Positions 1-10,815 of a stretch of 64,000 nt of DNA are shown one piece after another. This DNA comes from Marinobacter zhejiangensis. GTDB lineage: Bacteria; Pseudomonadota; Gammaproteobacteria; Pseudomonadales; Oleiphilaceae. A program made the translations under genes and the position numbers. Each line of letters begins with the position of its first letter. Position 1 is the first letter of the stretch. Under the pieces are notes generated by a model. It ran no database searches. It had not been told where the DNA came from and saw nothing but the letters and a program-made list of their open reading frames with translations. Location: assembly GCF_900114775.1 (NCBI RefSeq), contig NZ_FOUE01000001.1, forward strand, positions 682,001-746,000. The letters run 5' to 3'.

Positions 1-236
1 CCGACGCTGATGACCCCCAGCACGGCGATAAAGTTGTACTTGCGGTAGCGGATCAGCTCAAACAACCCCCAGCCCAACGGGAATGCGAGTCCGACGATAA
101 GTGCCCAGGTACTTCCCAGGTACTCGTCACCGCTGAGCTTCATCAGAATAACCGAGGGAATGACGATGCTGACCAGCAGGTCAACCCAGGGACGGGGTTT
201 GTGGTTGGGACGTGGTGTTTGCGACACTTGGTTCAT
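1..236 (-). CDS. VC0807-family membrane protein, C-terminus cut by window edge
   Basis: Only the first 78 codons are in the window; the gene runs off the left edge. The visible protein starts MNQVSQTPRPNHKPRPW and then carries two hydrophobic stretches around an LSGDEYLG segment and a short basic FELIRYRKYNF patch. This pattern is that of the VC0807 family of small integral membrane proteins, whose function is unknown. Start chosen at the CAT of 234-236, the only in-frame ATG before the hydrophobic region. Family assignment is from memory of the pattern. Confidence 0.7.
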   Translation of the reverse strand, partial: MNQVSQTPRPNHKPRPWVDLLVSIVIPSVILMKLSGDEYLGSTWALIVGLAFPLGWGLFELIRYRKYNFIAVLGVISV

Positions 237-350
237 AAAACGGCCTGTGGATAACTTTCTTATCATGTCCGAAACAGTGTGACGGGGTAGCGCCCAACCA
301 GTATACGATGGACGCCACGGTGACCGAAGGGGCTTTTTGTGACCCTGGGG

Positions 351-896
351 TTATTGCTGTGTGCCGAGTGAAGAAGAACGGGCTTCGTCACCGATGTAGA
401 GAAAGTTGGTGTAACGTCGGCGAGGTCCAGTGGTCTGTACCGCGGTCTGGATAGACACCACGGCGTTGGTGTCCGCAGAGCGAAAGCGGGAGGCATAGCC
501 GTCGGTCTGGCCATTTCGCTCACGCCAATCTCCTTCTTCCCGCCAGTCCGGGCCAAGACAGGCACGAACCGAGGTGAGTGACTGTTGGTGACGTTGCTTG
601 GCGACTTCAATATCGGGGTCGGATGCGGAGCAGAGGTACACAGAGTCGCCAGCACCCCAGTTCCAGATTTGGCAATGACGATGCACCAGTTCGATCTTGG
701 CGTCATAGACTGTGCTCAACGGCATGGTGGTGCCCTTTCCCCGGAAACTGCTAAAGCCGGTATCGTAGTCAGCAATCAGCTGCTGCAGGCCGCCGCACAC
801 ATCGTCGGTACCAGCGGTGAGTTGCTGCAGGCTGCTGCAGCCTGAGAGGCCCATCAAAGTCACAGCAACCAGAGAAAGCGGACGAGCAAAGCGCAT
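351..896 (-). CDS. putative lipoprotein of unknown function
   Basis: A 181-residue protein with a clear lipoprotein signal: basic MRFARP, a hydrophobic run and lipobox LSGC with the acylated Cys at residue 20. The mature part is soluble-looking, with Cys residues scattered (VCGG, HRHCQIW, YLCSA, RACLG) that could form periplasmic disulfides, and no domain I recognise. An in-frame ATG 39 bases upstream exists, but starting there would bury the signal peptide; the chosen ATG follows an AAGGGA ribosome site. It is monocistronic, between a membrane protein gene and tRNA-Pro. Envelope location is inferred from the lipobox; role unknown. Confidence 0.6.
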   Translation of the reverse strand: MRFARPLSLVAVTLMGLSGCSSLQQLTAGTDDVCGGLQQLIADYDTGFSSFRGKGTTMPLSTVYDAKIELVHRHCQIWNWGAGDSVYLCSASDPDIEVAKQRHQQSLTSVRACLGPDWREEGDWRERNGQTDGYASRFRSADTNAVVSIQTAVQTTGPRRRYTNFLYIGDEARSSSLGTQQ

Positions 897-1061
897 GATG
901 AATCCCTTATCAGATGTCGAAGCGGCGTCAGCCACACAAGGTACGGGTGGGCTATACAGGACAGATGCTAAGTCTAGCGTGCTTTAAGGCGTTTGTGGGG
1001 ACTTAAAGTGGGGATGATCAGGCAAAAAGAAAAACGGACAGAATAATGCAAGGGGAGATAT

Positions 1062-1138
<77 letters not shown>

Positions 1139-1151
1139 AATCAAGGCCGCC

Positions 1152-1157
1152 ATTATA
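1152..1157 (-). promoter_or_regulatory. -10 element of tRNA-Pro promoter
   Basis: TATAAT on the minus strand, 14 bases before the tRNA 5' end, in the gap after gmhB. No good -35 is visible at 16-18 bp (best is CTGGAA), so the call rests on the -10 and its position. Confidence 0.5.
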
Positions 1158-1197
1158 CGGAATCGCCGGACGAATTCCAGTGCCCCGAGAGTGAAAT

Positions 1198-1749
1198 TTA
1201 CAGGCTGTTGTTAGCGAGGAGGTGGTCGGTGAGGCTGGCAAGGTTATCGAACACGCCAACGCCCTCAAGTGGTCGTTCCTGTAGGTGAGCTTCGGTTTCG
1301 ACCCCATTTCCGGTTCTTACCAGATAGGTCTCGCAGCCGACAGCAAGCCCGGCTTCCAGGTCCTTGCGACTGTCCCCGACCATGATTGCGCCTTCGAGCG
1401 TAGCCAGACCAAAGTGTTCACGAATCTGGTCAAACAGACCGGTTGCAGGTTTGCGGCATTGGCAACGTTCGTCGGGATGATGTGGACAGAAAGCGATGAA
1501 GTCGATGACACCGCCATGCCCTTTCAGTAACTGCCGCAGCTTGTCATGCATGGCCTCCAGGGTGTCGAGGTCATAGTAGCCCCGCCCGACCCCGGATTGG
1601 TTGGTGGCAATGGCGACGCGATACCCGGCGACACAGAGTCGGCCGATGGCATCCAGGCTGCCGGGAAGGGGGTGCCACTGAGTTGGAGAACAGATATAAC
1701 TGCCATCGTACTCATTGATGACCCCATCCCGGTCGAGGATGACCAGCAT
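1198..1749 (-). CDS. gmhB: D-glycero-beta-D-manno-heptose-1,7-bisphosphate 7-phosphatase
   Basis: Cytoplasmic HAD-family phosphatase that removes the 7-phosphate from heptose bisphosphate in the ADP-heptose branch of lipopolysaccharide inner-core synthesis. The 183-residue protein has the nucleophile motif DRDGVIN (Asp6, Asp8), the second motif ATNQSG near residue 49, the zinc-binding pattern Cys89-x-His91...Cys97-x-Cys99 typical of GmhB, and the acidic motif [12 protein letters not shown]. It is the last gene of the glyQ-glyS-gmhB run, 21 bases after glyS, an arrangement common in gammaproteobacteria. Confidence 0.93.
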   Translation of the reverse strand: MLVILDRDGVINEYDGSYICSPTQWHPLPGSLDAIGRLCVAGYRVAIATNQSGVGRGYYDLDTLEAMHDKLRQLLKGHGGVIDFIAFCPHHPDERCQCRKPATGLFDQIREHFGLATLEGAIMVGDSRKDLEAGLAVGCETYLVRTGNGVETEAHLQERPLEGVGVFDNLASLTDHLLANNSL

Positions 1750-1770
1750 CGCGCCTAACGCCCCGCCCTG

Positions 1771-3852
1771 TTAACCAGCCGTGGGCAGCAGTGAAATATC
1801 CGCGACCCGCAGGAACAGGTTGCGCAGACGGTTCAGCAGTGCCAGGCGGTTGTTGCGGATCGCTTCGTCGTCGGCCATGACCATGACTTGATCGAAGAAG
1901 TTATCCACAGGTTGACGCAGGTTGGCCAGGGAACTCAGGGCGGCACCGTAGTCGCCCTGTTCGAACAGTGGCAACACCGCTTCAGATTGAGCCGCAACCT
2001 GTTCGGCCAGGGCCTTCTCGGCGTCATCCTGCAGCAGGCTGTTATCCACAGCTTCACCGATGGCTTCACCACCCTGCTTGGTCAGGATGTTGGACACCCG
2101 CTTGTTGGCCGCGGCCAGGGCCTGGGCCTCTGGCAACTGGCGGAAGGCTTCTACGGCCTTGATCCGGCGATCAAAGTCGAGCGGACGGGTCGGTCGGCGA
2201 GCGTGAACCGCGAGATACACTTCCGCGCCGATGCCCTGCTCTTCGTAATGGGCTCGGAACCGCTCCAGCATGTAGTCCACCACCGTGGTGGCGGTGTTCT
2301 GCTCGGTCAGGTTGTCGAAGTTCTCGGCAGCCCACTCGCAGCAGGTTTGCAGATCCAGCGGCAGTGCGCGCTCGATGATGATGCGAAGTACGCCGAGGGA
2401 GGCCCGACGCAGACCGAAGGGGTCCCGGGTTCCGGACGGCGGCTGGTTGATGCCGAACAGCCCCACCAGGGAGTCGAGACGGTCAGCGATCGCCACTGCG
2501 CAACCGGTCAGGGTTGTCGGCAGGTCATCGCCAGCAAAGCGGGGCATGTATTGCTCATTCAACGCCTTGGCGACATCGGCGGGTTCACCGTCGTTATCGG
2601 CGTAGTACTGACCCATGATGCCTTGGAGATCGGTGAACTCCAGCACCATCTCGGTAACCAGGTCGGTCTTGGCGAGCATGGCTGCACGCTCGGCCAGGGC
2701 GGGATCACTGCCAATGGCATCGGCGATTTTTGCCGCCAGGGCCGCGACCCGAACCGATTTGTCGTAGATGCTGCCGAGCTTTTCCTGGAAGACGATCGGC
2801 TTGAGCCGGTCGATGCGGTCTTCAAGACGAACCTTACGGTCGGTGTTGTAGAAGAACGCGGCGTCAGACAGACGCGGGCGAATCACCTTTTCGTTACCGG
2901 CAATCACCTGGGCCGGATCATGGCTTTCCAGGTTGGCCACGGTGATGAAGAGCGGCAACATCCGGCCGTCGTCATCGACCACGTGGAAATATTTCTGATG
3001 TTCCTTCATGGAGGAGATCAGGGCTTCGGACGGCACCTCCAGGAAGCGCTCCTCGAAGCGGCCCAGCAGCGGCACCGGCCATTCGTTGAGGGCGGTGACT
3101 TCATCCAGCAGGTCGTCGTCAATGACGGCCTGGCCGTTGCCTTCTTTCTCGGCAATGGCGGCGACACCGGCGCGAATGGCATCACGGCGTTCGCTGAAAT
3201 TGGCAATCACATGGCCTTCTTCCCGCAGCACCACTTCATAGTCTGCCGGGGTTGGGACAATCAGCTCATGGGGGCAATGGAAACGGTGGCCGCGGGTCTG
3301 GTTACCAGCTTGCAGGCCCATCACCTCGGCATCAATGACCTTGTTGCCATAAAGCAGTACCAGCCAGTGCACCGGACGAACGAATTCCGTGCGGTAGGCG
3401 CCCCAGCGCATACGCTTGGGAATCGGCAGGGCGGCCAGCGATTGTTCGATCAGTTGTGGCAGCAGTTCGATGGTGGGTTTGCCCTGCTCCACGGTGCGGT
3501 ATACCAGCCAGGCACCCTTGTCGGTTTCCATGGTGTCGAGCTGATCGGGGGTGACACCCAGTGAGGTCGCGAAGCCAGTGAGTGCCCGGGTCGGGTTGCC
3601 GGAATCGTCAAAGGCCGCCTTGACCGCAGGGCCCCGCTTTTCAACCGCTTTGTCTGGTTGGGCATCGGCCAGGTTGCGGATGCGCAGTGCGAGACGGCGT
3701 GGTGCGGCGAACGCTTCCACGGCGCCAAATTCGATACCTGCGTCTTCAAGCCCCTTGGTAATGCCTTGGGTGAACGCATGGGAGAGGGTTTTCAGCGCCT
3801 TGGGAGGCAGCTCTTCGGTACCCAGTTCGACCAGAAAATCCTGTGTTGCCAT
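1771..3852 (-). CDS. glyS: glycyl-tRNA synthetase beta subunit
   Basis: Beta subunit (693 aa) of the bacterial alpha2beta2 glycyl-tRNA synthetase; it binds tRNA-Gly while the alpha subunit holds the aminoacylation site. The N-terminus [15 protein letters not shown] is the family signature, and the length is normal. The C-terminal part carries the DALR-like anticodon-binding helices. It begins 2 bases after glyQ stops, so the two are co-transcribed and probably translationally coupled. Long open frames on the opposite strand here are coding shadows. Confidence 0.96.
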   Translation of the reverse strand: MATQDFLVELGTEELPPKALKTLSHAFTQGITKGLEDAGIEFGAVEAFAAPRRLALRIRNLADAQPDKAVEKRGPAVKAAFDDSGNPTRALTGFATSLGVTPDQLDTMETDKGAWLVYRTVEQGKPTIELLPQLIEQSLAALPIPKRMRWGAYRTEFVRPVHWLVLLYGNKVIDAEVMGLQAGNQTRGHRFHCPHELIVPTPADYEVVLREEGHVIANFSERRDAIRAGVAAIAEKEGNGQAVIDDDLLDEVTALNEWPVPLLGRFEERFLEVPSEALISSMKEHQKYFHVVDDDGRMLPLFITVANLESHDPAQVIAGNEKVIRPRLSDAAFFYNTDRKVRLEDRIDRLKPIVFQEKLGSIYDKSVRVAALAAKIADAIGSDPALAERAAMLAKTDLVTEMVLEFTDLQGIMGQYYADNDGEPADVAKALNEQYMPRFAGDDLPTTLTGCAVAIADRLDSLVGLFGINQPPSGTRDPFGLRRASLGVLRIIIERALPLDLQTCCEWAAENFDNLTEQNTATTVVDYMLERFRAHYEEQGIGAEVYLAVHARRPTRPLDFDRRIKAVEAFRQLPEAQALAAANKRVSNILTKQGGEAIGEAVDNSLLQDDAEKALAEQVAAQSEAVLPLFEQGDYGAALSSLANLRQPVDNFFDQVMVMADDEAIRNNRLALLNRLRNLFLRVADISLLPTAG

Positions 3853-3854
3853 GA

Positions 3855-4844
3855 TTATGCGTTCCCTTTACCGGAGTCTTTCGCTTGTTCGTCATCTGCG
3901 TTGGCCAGCAGTTCCTGGCGCAGGGCTTCGGGTGCCAGCGGGAAGCCAAGGGACTTGCGGCTGTCGAAGTAGGCCTGGGCGACGGCGCGGGCCAGGGTAC
4001 GGACCCGAAGAATAAAACGCTGACGCTCGGTAACCGAGATGGCATGACGGGCATCCAGCAAGTTGAAGGTATGAGACGCCTTCAGCACCTGTTCATAGGC
4101 TGGCAGTGCCAGGCCGGCGTCGATCAGCCGTTTGCTTTCCCGCTCATGGACATCGAAGCTGTGGAACAGGAACTCGGTGTCGGCCTGCTCGAAGTTGTAG
4201 GTCGACATCTCCACTTCGTTCTGGTGGAACACGTCGCCATAGGTGACAACCCCTTCAGGGCCTTCGGTCCAGACCAGGTCGTAAACGCTGTCGACGCCCT
4301 GCAGGTACATGGCGATTCGCTCAAGGCCGTAGGTCAGCTCGCCGGTGACCGGGTAGCACTCAAGTCCTCCCACCTGCTGGAAGTAGGTGAACTGGGTGAC
4401 TTCCATGCCGTTGAGCCAGATTTCCCAGCCCAGGCCCCAGGCGCCCAGGGTTGGCGACTCCCAGTTGTCCTCGACAAAGCGGATATCGTGAACCAGTGGA
4501 TCCAGACCCAGAGCCTTGAGGGACTCCAGGTACAGTTCCTGGATGTTATCCGGGGAGGGCTTCAGGACCACCTGGAACTGGTAGTAGTGCTGCAGGCGGT
4601 TGGGGTTTTCACCATAACGACCGTCGGTGGGGCGGCGGCTGGGCTGCACGTAGGCGGCGTTCCAGGTTTCCGGTCCGATGGCACGGAGAAACGTGGCCGG
4701 GTGGAAGGTACCGGCGCCGACTTCCATATCCAGTGGCTGGAGGACTACGCAGCCGTGCTGCGCCCAGAAGTTCTGCAGTGCCAGGATCAGGCCTTGGAAG
4801 GTCTTGACGTCCTGGGATGCATTGAGAGTTGCCTTGTCTGTCAC
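3855..4844 (-). CDS. glyQ: glycyl-tRNA synthetase alpha subunit
   Basis: Catalytic alpha subunit (329 aa) charging tRNA-Gly with glycine using ATP. The sequence has family motifs [41 protein letters not shown] and [19 protein letters not shown]. The start is a GTG (4842-4844), preceded by a CAGG ribosome site; no ATG occurs before the conserved region. First gene of glyQ-glyS-gmhB. Confidence 0.96.
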   Translation of the reverse strand: MTDKATLNASQDVKTFQGLILALQNFWAQHGCVVLQPLDMEVGAGTFHPATFLRAIGPETWNAAYVQPSRRPTDGRYGENPNRLQHYYQFQVVLKPSPDNIQELYLESLKALGLDPLVHDIRFVEDNWESPTLGAWGLGWEIWLNGMEVTQFTYFQQVGGLECYPVTGELTYGLERIAMYLQGVDSVYDLVWTEGPEGVVTYGDVFHQNEVEMSTYNFEQADTEFLFHSFDVHERESKRLIDAGLALPAYEQVLKASHTFNLLDARHAISVTERQRFILRVRTLARAVAQAYFDSRKSLGFPLAPEALRQELLANADDEQAKDSGKGNA

Positions 4845-4923
4845 GACGATTGCCTGCTAATCGGTATAAGTTTTGTGCGCCAGGCCTGCAAGAAGCCGGC
4901 GAACATTGAATGAAAAGAGGGGC

Positions 4924-4929
4924 ATTATA
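4924..4929 (-). promoter_or_regulatory. -10 element for glyQ operon
   Basis: TATAAT on the minus strand about 80 bases upstream of the glyQ GTG. The -35 region is poor (TAGAAA at 17 bp), so a weak or activator-free promoter with a strong -10 is inferred. Confidence 0.45.
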
Positions 4930-5002
4930 CGCTGCCCCTGCAAGGTTTTCTAAGTCGGGTATGTAACCTGTGGATAACCTTTAATATAAATTGGGAACCG
5001 CA

Positions 5003-6376
5003 TCAGAAAAAGGTCAGACCCACCTGGAACAGTCGCTCGACATCACGAATACGGGATTTGTCCACAAGGAACAGGATGACATGGTCATCCGGTTGCACGC
5101 GAAGGTGGTCGTGGGCGATGAGAACCTCGTTATGGCGGACAATGGCGCCAATGGTGGTCCCTTCCGGAAGGTTGATCTCGTCAAGCCGTTTACCCACCAC
5201 TTTGGAGGACCGGTGATCGCCATGGGCGATCGCTTCGATGGCCTCGGCAGCTCCTCTGCGAAGTGAGTGAACATTCACTACGTCGCCACGGCGCACGTGG
5301 GTGAGCAGGCTGCCAATGGTGGTCTGCTGGGGAGAGATCGCGACGTCGATGTCACCGCCCTGGATCAGGTCGACGTAATCCGGGTTGTTGATCAGGGTAA
5401 GCACCTTGCGGGCGCCCAGGCGCTTGGCCAGCAACGAGGCCATGATGTTGGCTTCGTCATCGTTGGTGACCGCGCAGAACACGTCGGTGTTCTCGATATT
5501 CTCTTCCAGCAGGATGTCCTTGTTGGCGGCATTGCCTTCCAGCACCACGGTCTTGCGCAGGCTTTCGGACAGCATCACACAACGCTCGCGGTCGCGCTCA
5601 AGCAGTTTGACTTGATAGCGGCCCTCCAGGGTGTGAGCGAGACGCTGGCCAATGTTGCCACCGCCACAGATAAAGATTCGTTTGTAAGGCTTGGATAGCG
5701 GCTGCAGTTCGCTCATCACCGAGCGAATGTGGTCAGTGCCGGCGATGAAAAACACCTCATCCCCGTCTTCGATCACGGTATCGCCCTGGGGCATGATCGG
5801 GCGGTCTCGGCGGAAAATGGCGGCAACCCGGGTGTCGATTCGGGGCATGTGGGTGCGCAGGTAGGACAGTTCATGGCCCACCAGCGGCCCGCCCTTGGTG
5901 GCCCTTAACGCGACCAACCGCACCAGGCCTTTGGAAAACTCCAGCACCTGCAAGGCACCGGGGTATTCAATCAGACGGGTGATATGGCGGGTGACCAGGT
6001 GTTCCGGGCTGATCAGTACGTCCACCGGAAAGCCCTGCTCGGCGAACAGTTCCTTGCGGGCGAGGTAGGCATTGGCCCGCACCCGGCTGATCTTGGTTGG
6101 GGTCTTGAACAGCACCCCGGCAACTTGGCAGGCCACCATGTTGACTTCATCGCTGTTGGTCACGGCGATCAGCATGTCGGCGTCGTCGGCTCCGGCCTGG
6201 CGAAGAATGGTGGGATAGGAGCCGCGCCCCTGCACGGTGCGGATATCGAGCCGGTCCTGAAGCTCACGTAGCCGTGTGCTGTCGGAATCGATGACCGTGA
6301 TGTCGTTGGCTTCGTTCGCCAGGTTTTCTGCCAGGGTGCCACCAACCTGGCCGGCACCGAGAATGATGATTTTCAT
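5003..6376 (-). CDS. trkA: Trk system potassium uptake protein TrkA
   Basis: Peripheral, cytoplasmic NAD(H)-binding regulator of the TrkH/TrkG potassium channel. The 457 residues hold two tandem RCK modules: Rossmann motif LGAGQVGG at residues 6-13 followed by an RCK-C domain, and a second Rossmann motif CGGGNIGQ near residue 237 followed by another RCK-C domain. Length is that of full TrkA. It lies 37 bases downstream of rsmB in the def-fmt-rsmB-trkA cluster seen across gammaproteobacteria. Confidence 0.96.
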   Translation of the reverse strand: MKIIILGAGQVGGTLAENLANEANDITVIDSDSTRLRELQDRLDIRTVQGRGSYPTILRQAGADDADMLIAVTNSDEVNMVACQVAGVLFKTPTKISRVRANAYLARKELFAEQGFPVDVLISPEHLVTRHITRLIEYPGALQVLEFSKGLVRLVALRATKGGPLVGHELSYLRTHMPRIDTRVAAIFRRDRPIMPQGDTVIEDGDEVFFIAGTDHIRSVMSELQPLSKPYKRIFICGGGNIGQRLAHTLEGRYQVKLLERDRERCVMLSESLRKTVVLEGNAANKDILLEENIENTDVFCAVTNDDEANIMASLLAKRLGARKVLTLINNPDYVDLIQGGDIDVAISPQQTTIGSLLTHVRRGDVVNVHSLRRGAAEAIEAIAHGDHRSSKVVGKRLDEINLPEGTTIGAIVRHNEVLIAHDHLRVQPDDHVILFLVDKSRIRDVERLFQVGLTFF

Positions 6377-6413
6377 GGATCGGATTCCTGCTCGGGCCCT
6401 GTCCGGCCGCTGT

Positions 6414-7715
6414 TCACGAGTCGCTTTTGGTCAGTACCGCGTAGAAAAAGCCATCATGGCTGTCAGGGTCCGGCAATAACTGCCGGCCAGCGCCCATATC
6501 CCGTCCCCAGGCAACATCCGGTGCCAACAGCTGGGCATCCGCCTGCTGCTTGAGGAATCGTTGAATTATACGGTGGTTTTCCTGGGGGAAGACAGAACAG
6601 GTGGCGTACACCAGTCGCCCGCCGGGTTTCAGGATGCCCCACATGGCTTCCAGCAACCCGATCTGGATGCTGGCCAGGGGGGTAATGTCCCCTTCCCGCC
6701 GCAGCAGCTTGATGTCGGGGTGACGGCGGATCACGCCGCTGGCGCTGCAGGGTACGTCCAGAAGAATTCGGTCGAATGGCTGGCCATCCCACCATTGTTC
6801 GGTGGCGCCGGCATCGGCCGCCTTGAGGGTGGCATCCAGGCCGAGCCGGTCCAGGTTCTCTGCCACCCGGGGAAGACGCTCTTCCGATTGGTCAATGGCG
6901 ACCACTTCCGCCAGACCCTCGCAGCTTTCGAGAATCGCGCAGGTCTTGCCCCCGGGGGCGGCACAGGCATCCAGTACCCGCTGACCCGGCTCCAGGTCAA
7001 GCAAGGTGGTGCACAGCTGGGCGGCTTCATCCTGGACACTGACGGTGCCGTCGGCAAAGCCCGGCAGGCTGTCCACTGGCAGCGGTCGTGCCAGCTGAAT
7101 GCCATGGGGGGCGAAGGCGGTGGCGGTGCCTTCGATACCGACATCGGCCAGGCGTTGGAGGTAGTCGTCACGGCTGATCTGACGGATGTTGACCCGCAGG
7201 GTCATGGGTGCCTGGACATTGTTGGCCGCCAGGATCGATTCCCAGTCGTCGGGCCAGTTGTGACGGAGCTTGTCCACCATCCATTGGGGGTGACTGAGCT
7301 CGGCGCCGGGGTCGGTGAATTCTGGGGACCCCTGCCGTTCGGCGCTGCGCAACACCCCGTTGACCAGGCCGGTGAGATGGGGCTTGGCCAGCGCGCGACA
7401 GGCCTCGACGGCTTCATTGAGTACCGCATAATTGGCTTGCTGGCTGAAGCGCAGCTGGAACAGCGCCACCAGCATCAGGTGGTGAATGACCCGGTCCTGT
7501 TTGCGCAGGGGCTTCTTCAGGCGTTGCTCCAGCTCCGCATCCAGCTTGTGGAACCAGCGGCAGGTGCCATAACACAGCGCCTGAAGTTCCGAGCGCTCGT
7601 TGTCGGCCACCCGCTGCAGTGCCGGTGGCAATGCCTGGGACAGTGACTGACCGTCTTCGACGGCCAGTATCACCTGGGCGGCAACGGCCCTTAGTGGCTG
7701 GGTATGGAGTGTCAT
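6414..7715 (-). CDS. rsmB: 16S rRNA (cytosine-967-C5)-methyltransferase
   Basis: Methylates C967 of 16S rRNA with S-adenosylmethionine. The 433-residue protein has an N-terminal NusB-like helical domain (about 1-130) and a C-terminal methyltransferase fold with the SAM motif [11 protein letters not shown] and the two catalytic cysteines in DVPCSASG and YATCSVFP. Start chosen at 7713-7715, one base after the fmt stop; an upstream frame start at 7760 would overlap fmt by 44 bases and adds a non-conserved leader. Close coupling to fmt suggests one transcript. Confidence 0.95.
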   Translation of the reverse strand: MTLHTQPLRAVAAQVILAVEDGQSLSQALPPALQRVADNERSELQALCYGTCRWFHKLDAELEQRLKKPLRKQDRVIHHLMLVALFQLRFSQQANYAVLNEAVEACRALAKPHLTGLVNGVLRSAERQGSPEFTDPGAELSHPQWMVDKLRHNWPDDWESILAANNVQAPMTLRVNIRQISRDDYLQRLADVGIEGTATAFAPHGIQLARPLPVDSLPGFADGTVSVQDEAAQLCTTLLDLEPGQRVLDACAAPGGKTCAILESCEGLAEVVAIDQSEERLPRVAENLDRLGLDATLKAADAGATEQWWDGQPFDRILLDVPCSASGVIRRHPDIKLLRREGDITPLASIQIGLLEAMWGILKPGGRLVYATCSVFPQENHRIIQRFLKQQADAQLLAPDVAWGRDMGAGRQLLPDPDSHDGFFYAVLTKSDS

Positions 7716-7716
7716 A

Positions 7717-8658
7717 TCAGTGCAGCTCCTGGCCGACCAATAGCAGCGCCTTGCCGCCATTGATCAGGTCATTGACCGATTGCGCCCGGGCACCGGGCAG
7801 TTGCAGTTGCAGGATACGCAGGCTGCCTTCGCCGCAGCGGACGTCGATGCCATCACGGTCGCGATGGACGATGGTACCCGGTGCCGCCTCGGGGCTATCA
7901 CCGGTAAGCACTTCTACCTGATGGACCCGGATGCGCTGATCATCGCTGGTATCGGTGTAGCTGCCAGGCCAGGGGAAAAAGGCGCGGATCTGCTGGTCGA
8001 TCTGCTGCGCCGGGCGGGACCAGTCGATGTGGCCCTCTTCCTTGCTCAGTTTGTGGGCGTAGTTGGCCTGGGCGTCATCCTGGGGTTCCGGGTCGAGGGT
8101 ACCCTGAGTCAGCTGATCAAGTGCGGTCACAATGGCTTCCCCGCCCATGTCGGCGAGGCGGTCGTGGAGGCTGCCGCCGGTGTCTTGGCTGCTGATCGGT
8201 GTGGCGGATTTCAGCAACATAGCGCCGGTGTCCAGCCCAACATCCATCTGCATGATGGTAATACCGGTCTCGCTGTCGCCAGCGGCAATGGCTCGCTGGA
8301 TCGGCGCGGCGCCCCGCCAGCGAGGCAGCAGAGAGGCGTGGATATTAAGGCAGCCGTGGCGGGGAGTATCCAGTACGGCTTTGGGCAGGATCAGCCCGTA
8401 AGCGGCGACAATCATCACATCGGGTGCCAGAGCCGCCAGTTCATCGCGGGCTTCCTGGTCTTTGAAGTTCAGCGGCTGGAACACCGGGATACCGGCGTCG
8501 AGTGCAACCTGCTTGACCGGGCTCGGCGTCAGCTTGCGCCCGCGGCCAGCGGGACGGTCGGGCTGGGAGTACACGCCGACGATCTGGTGGTCGGTCTGCA
8601 GCAGTGCCTTGAGGGCAACGGCGGCAAAATCGGGAGTTCCTGCAAATACGATGCGCAC
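7717..8658 (-). CDS. fmt: methionyl-tRNA formyltransferase
   Basis: Formylates initiator Met-tRNA with 10-formyl-tetrahydrofolate. At 313 aa it is of normal length, with the folate-binding N-terminal domain, catalytic signature HASLLPRWRGAAPIQRAI (Asn-His-Asp type active site), and an OB-like C-terminal domain from about residue 205. Follows def with an 86-base gap that contains a hairpin, and is followed by rsmB. Confidence 0.96.
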   Translation of the reverse strand: MRIVFAGTPDFAAVALKALLQTDHQIVGVYSQPDRPAGRGRKLTPSPVKQVALDAGIPVFQPLNFKDQEARDELAALAPDVMIVAAYGLILPKAVLDTPRHGCLNIHASLLPRWRGAAPIQRAIAAGDSETGITIMQMDVGLDTGAMLLKSATPISSQDTGGSLHDRLADMGGEAIVTALDQLTQGTLDPEPQDDAQANYAHKLSKEEGHIDWSRPAQQIDQQIRAFFPWPGSYTDTSDDQRIRVHQVEVLTGDSPEAAPGTIVHRDRDGIDVRCGEGSLRILQLQLPGARAQSVNDLINGGKALLLVGQELH

Positions 8659-8690
8659 GGATGATGGATCTCTGCGTCAGTGAATACGAA

Positions 8691-8715
8691 AAGACCGGGC
8701 CTGCAACCCGGTCTT
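8691..8715 (-). terminator. hairpin between def and fmt
   Basis: Perfect 9-bp stem AAGACCGGG/CCCGGTCTT with a 7-base loop. On the minus strand it is followed by TTCGTATT, a weak T tract, so it could be a partial terminator setting fmt level below def. It sits inside an otherwise co-oriented cluster. Confidence 0.5.
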
Positions 8716-8744
8716 GTTAATCTGCTCTGGCTCCGTCCTGCCAA

Positions 8745-9248
8745 TCAGGCACGGACTTTGTGTTGTTTCTCCAGCTTCTTGCGAATCCGGTTGCGCTTCA
8801 GCGAGCTGAGGTAGTCAACGAACAGCTTGCCGTTGAGGTGGTCCATCTCATGCTGTATGCACACTGCCAGCAGACCGGTGGCTTCGAGTTCAAAGGCCTC
8901 GCCATTGCGATCCAGGGCCTTGACCCGGACGTGCTCGATACGTTCGACGTCCTCGTAGAAGCCGGGCACCGACAGGCAACCTTCCTGCATTTTCTCGGCA
9001 TCGCCATCCAACACCTCAACCTCAGGGTTGATCAGCACCAGCGGCTCGTTGTGATCTTCCGACAGGTCCATGACGATAATCTGCTTGTGGACATCCACCT
9101 GGGTGGCCGCAAGACCGATGCCGGGGGCATCGTACATGGTCTCAAACATGTCGTCGATCAGCTTGCGGGTCTCGTCGGTCACTTCGGTGACCGGCTTGGC
9201 GATCGTGCGCAGCCGCGGGTCCGGGTACTCCAGAATCTCTAAAATCAT
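8745..9248 (-). CDS. def: peptide deformylase
   Basis: Metalloenzyme removing the N-formyl group from nascent proteins, acting with Fmt encoded just downstream. The 167-residue protein has all three motifs: [16 protein letters not shown] (metal-binding Cys) and HEMDHLNG (two His ligands and catalytic Glu). The frame is open for 65 codons further upstream, but that stretch is not protein-like and [14 protein letters not shown] is the usual N-terminus. Confidence 0.96.
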   Translation of the reverse strand: MILEILEYPDPRLRTIAKPVTEVTDETRKLIDDMFETMYDAPGIGLAATQVDVHKQIIVMDLSEDHNEPLVLINPEVEVLDGDAEKMQEGCLSVPGFYEDVERIEHVRVKALDRNGEAFELEATGLLAVCIQHEMDHLNGKLFVDYLSSLKRNRIRKKLEKQHKVRA

Positions 9249-9639
9249 GGTCTGTGGTTTCGTCTGCCGTTTGCTAGCGAAAAATAAACCCCAATGACGG
9301 TGTGATCGGGATGCCAGAAATGCGACCGCGTACTGCGCATTAATGCAGCACCGTCTATTATGATCTGGGTATAACCGTTCAGGATTCAAATGAATCCGGG
9401 GCCTGACGGCGCTATTATCCCTTAACTTCAGTGCTGAGTACAAACTGACCAGGCACCGCGATCCAGCGTTGAGTGCCGGGGCTCAAGCCCTGTTTGCAAA
9501 TAGAATTTACTGGAAGAACAAAAGATAACATCACAATTTGCTAGAGTTCTTCTATAGTATGGGAACAAGCAACTACCAGTCGGTCGGAAGACCTGCGATA
9601 AAAACCATCGATTAAGGCACGCGATCAAGGACTTACACA
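9249..9639. other. divergent intergenic region between def and lysM gene
   Basis: 391 bases without a gene. It must hold divergent promoters. Toward the LysM gene I see a TATAGT -10 at 9553-9558 with only a weak -35 (ATCACA at 17 bp). Toward def a CATAAT-like -10 occurs at 9356-9361 (minus) without a clear -35. Small inverted repeats (for example GCATTAATGC near 9338) are too short to interpret. No RNA gene or riboswitch recognised. Confidence 0.4.
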
Positions 9640-10656
9640 ATGAGGAAACTGCTGTACGCTCTGGCAGCGTCGATGCTGCTGTTAACTTCCTGGGCACAGG
9701 CGGCGCCTGACCTGAGGACCGATCATCCCGAGCGTTACACCGTTGTGAAAGGAGATACGCTGTGGGACATTTCCTCGCGCTTCCTGAACAACCCCTGGTA
9801 CTGGCCGGAAATCTGGCACGTTAACCCGCAAGTGGCCAACCCTCACCTGATTTATCCGGGCGACGTTCTGGCGCTCGTCTATATTGACGGTCAGGCACGG
9901 GTCACCAAAGTGGGTAGCAGCGACGTGGTCAGGCTGTCGCCGTCTATCCGCTCCGAGCCGATTGATACCCCGATTCCGGCGATTCCGCTGGATGCCATTG
10001 GCAGTTTCCTGTCCGATACCCGTATTGTCAGCATCGAGGAGCTTGAGGGCGCGCCCTATGTGCTCGAAGGTGAAGGTGGCCGTATCATCACCGGTGCTGG
10101 TGACCGGGTTTATGCCCGTGGCGAGAAACCGGCCGACAGCGTTGGGGTGTTCCGTCGCAGCAAGAGCTTCGTTGACCCTGAAACCGGCGAATTCCTCGGT
10201 CTGGAGGCCCGCGCCATTGCCCGTGGAGACGTGACCGCTGAGAACGGTGATGTACTGACGGTTGAGCTCAGGAGCTCCAATGAGGAAGTACGCATTGCTG
10301 ACCGCTTGCTGGTGAGCGAAGACCGCCGCATCAACACCAGCTTTGTGCCCAGCTCACCGGCCACCGAGATTTCCGGTGAAATGATTTCCGTGGAAGACGG
10401 CGTCAACAACATCGGCCAGTACGATGTGGTTGCCATCAACCGCGGCCAGCGTGAAGGCCTGGTACCGGGTAACGTCCTGGCGGTTCTCAAGGCCGGCAAC
10501 GTTGTCCGTGACCCGGTCACCAACGAAGCCGTCAAGCTGCCGGACGAGCGCGCCGGTTTGCTGATGATTTTCCAGACCTACGAGAAGATGAGTTACGGTG
10601 TGGTCCTGCAGGCTCTTCGCCCGCTGGCCCTGGGTGATCGGGTTCAGAACCCCTGA
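9640..10656 (+). CDS. LysM peptidoglycan-binding protein
   Basis: Exported 338-residue protein: signal peptide of about 21 residues ending AQA, then a LysM domain (about 32-82: YTVVKGDTLWDISSRF...LIYPGDVLAL) which binds peptidoglycan glycan strands, then a long C-terminal region of about 250 residues. This protein divergent from def and preceding dprA is a fixed feature of Pseudomonas-like genomes. The C-terminal part has no known catalytic motif; the role is inferred to be cell-wall association. Confidence 0.88.
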   Translation: MRKLLYALAASMLLLTSWAQAAPDLRTDHPERYTVVKGDTLWDISSRFLNNPWYWPEIWHVNPQVANPHLIYPGDVLALVYIDGQARVTKVGSSDVVRLSPSIRSEPIDTPIPAIPLDAIGSFLSDTRIVSIEELEGAPYVLEGEGGRIITGAGDRVYARGEKPADSVGVFRRSKSFVDPETGEFLGLEARAIARGDVTAENGDVLTVELRSSNEEVRIADRLLVSEDRRINTSFVPSSPATEISGEMISVEDGVNNIGQYDVVAINRGQREGLVPGNVLAVLKAGNVVRDPVTNEAVKLPDERAGLLMIFQTYEKMSYGVVLQALRPLALGDRVQNP

Positions 10657-10707
10657 TCACTGCCAGCCAGGGCGGCAATTGGGTCCTGGCAATGCACTCT
10701 CGTAAAG

Positions 10708-10735
10708 GAGCCGGGTAACCCCCGGCTCTTTTTTT
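10708..10735 (+). terminator. rho-independent terminator after LysM gene
   Basis: Perfect 8-bp stem GAGCCGGG/CCCGGCTC with a 5-base loop, followed by seven T. Located 52 bases after the LysM stop and 80 before dprA. Confidence 0.9.
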
Positions 10736-10815
10736 GCCCGGATGCCGGCCCCTGGGCGCCGGTAGTGTTGATCTTCGTTGGCCAGGATGGCCGATGTTTC
10801 AGAAAAGGAATTCCC

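Noticed and set aside
1888..3564. Long open frame antisense to glyS
   Set aside because: glyS is an unmistakable conserved gene on the other strand; this frame is its shadow.
7716..7760. Upstream start for rsmB inside fmt
   Set aside because: Adds 15 non-conserved residues; the ATG at 7715 directly follows the fmt stop and matches family N-termini.
8691..8715. Riboswitch or RNA gene between def and fmt
   Set aside because: Only a simple 9-bp hairpin is present, better explained as a weak terminator.
9428..9697. 89-codon frame antisense across the start of the LysM gene
   Set aside because: Overlaps the LysM signal peptide and promoter; sequence not protein-like.
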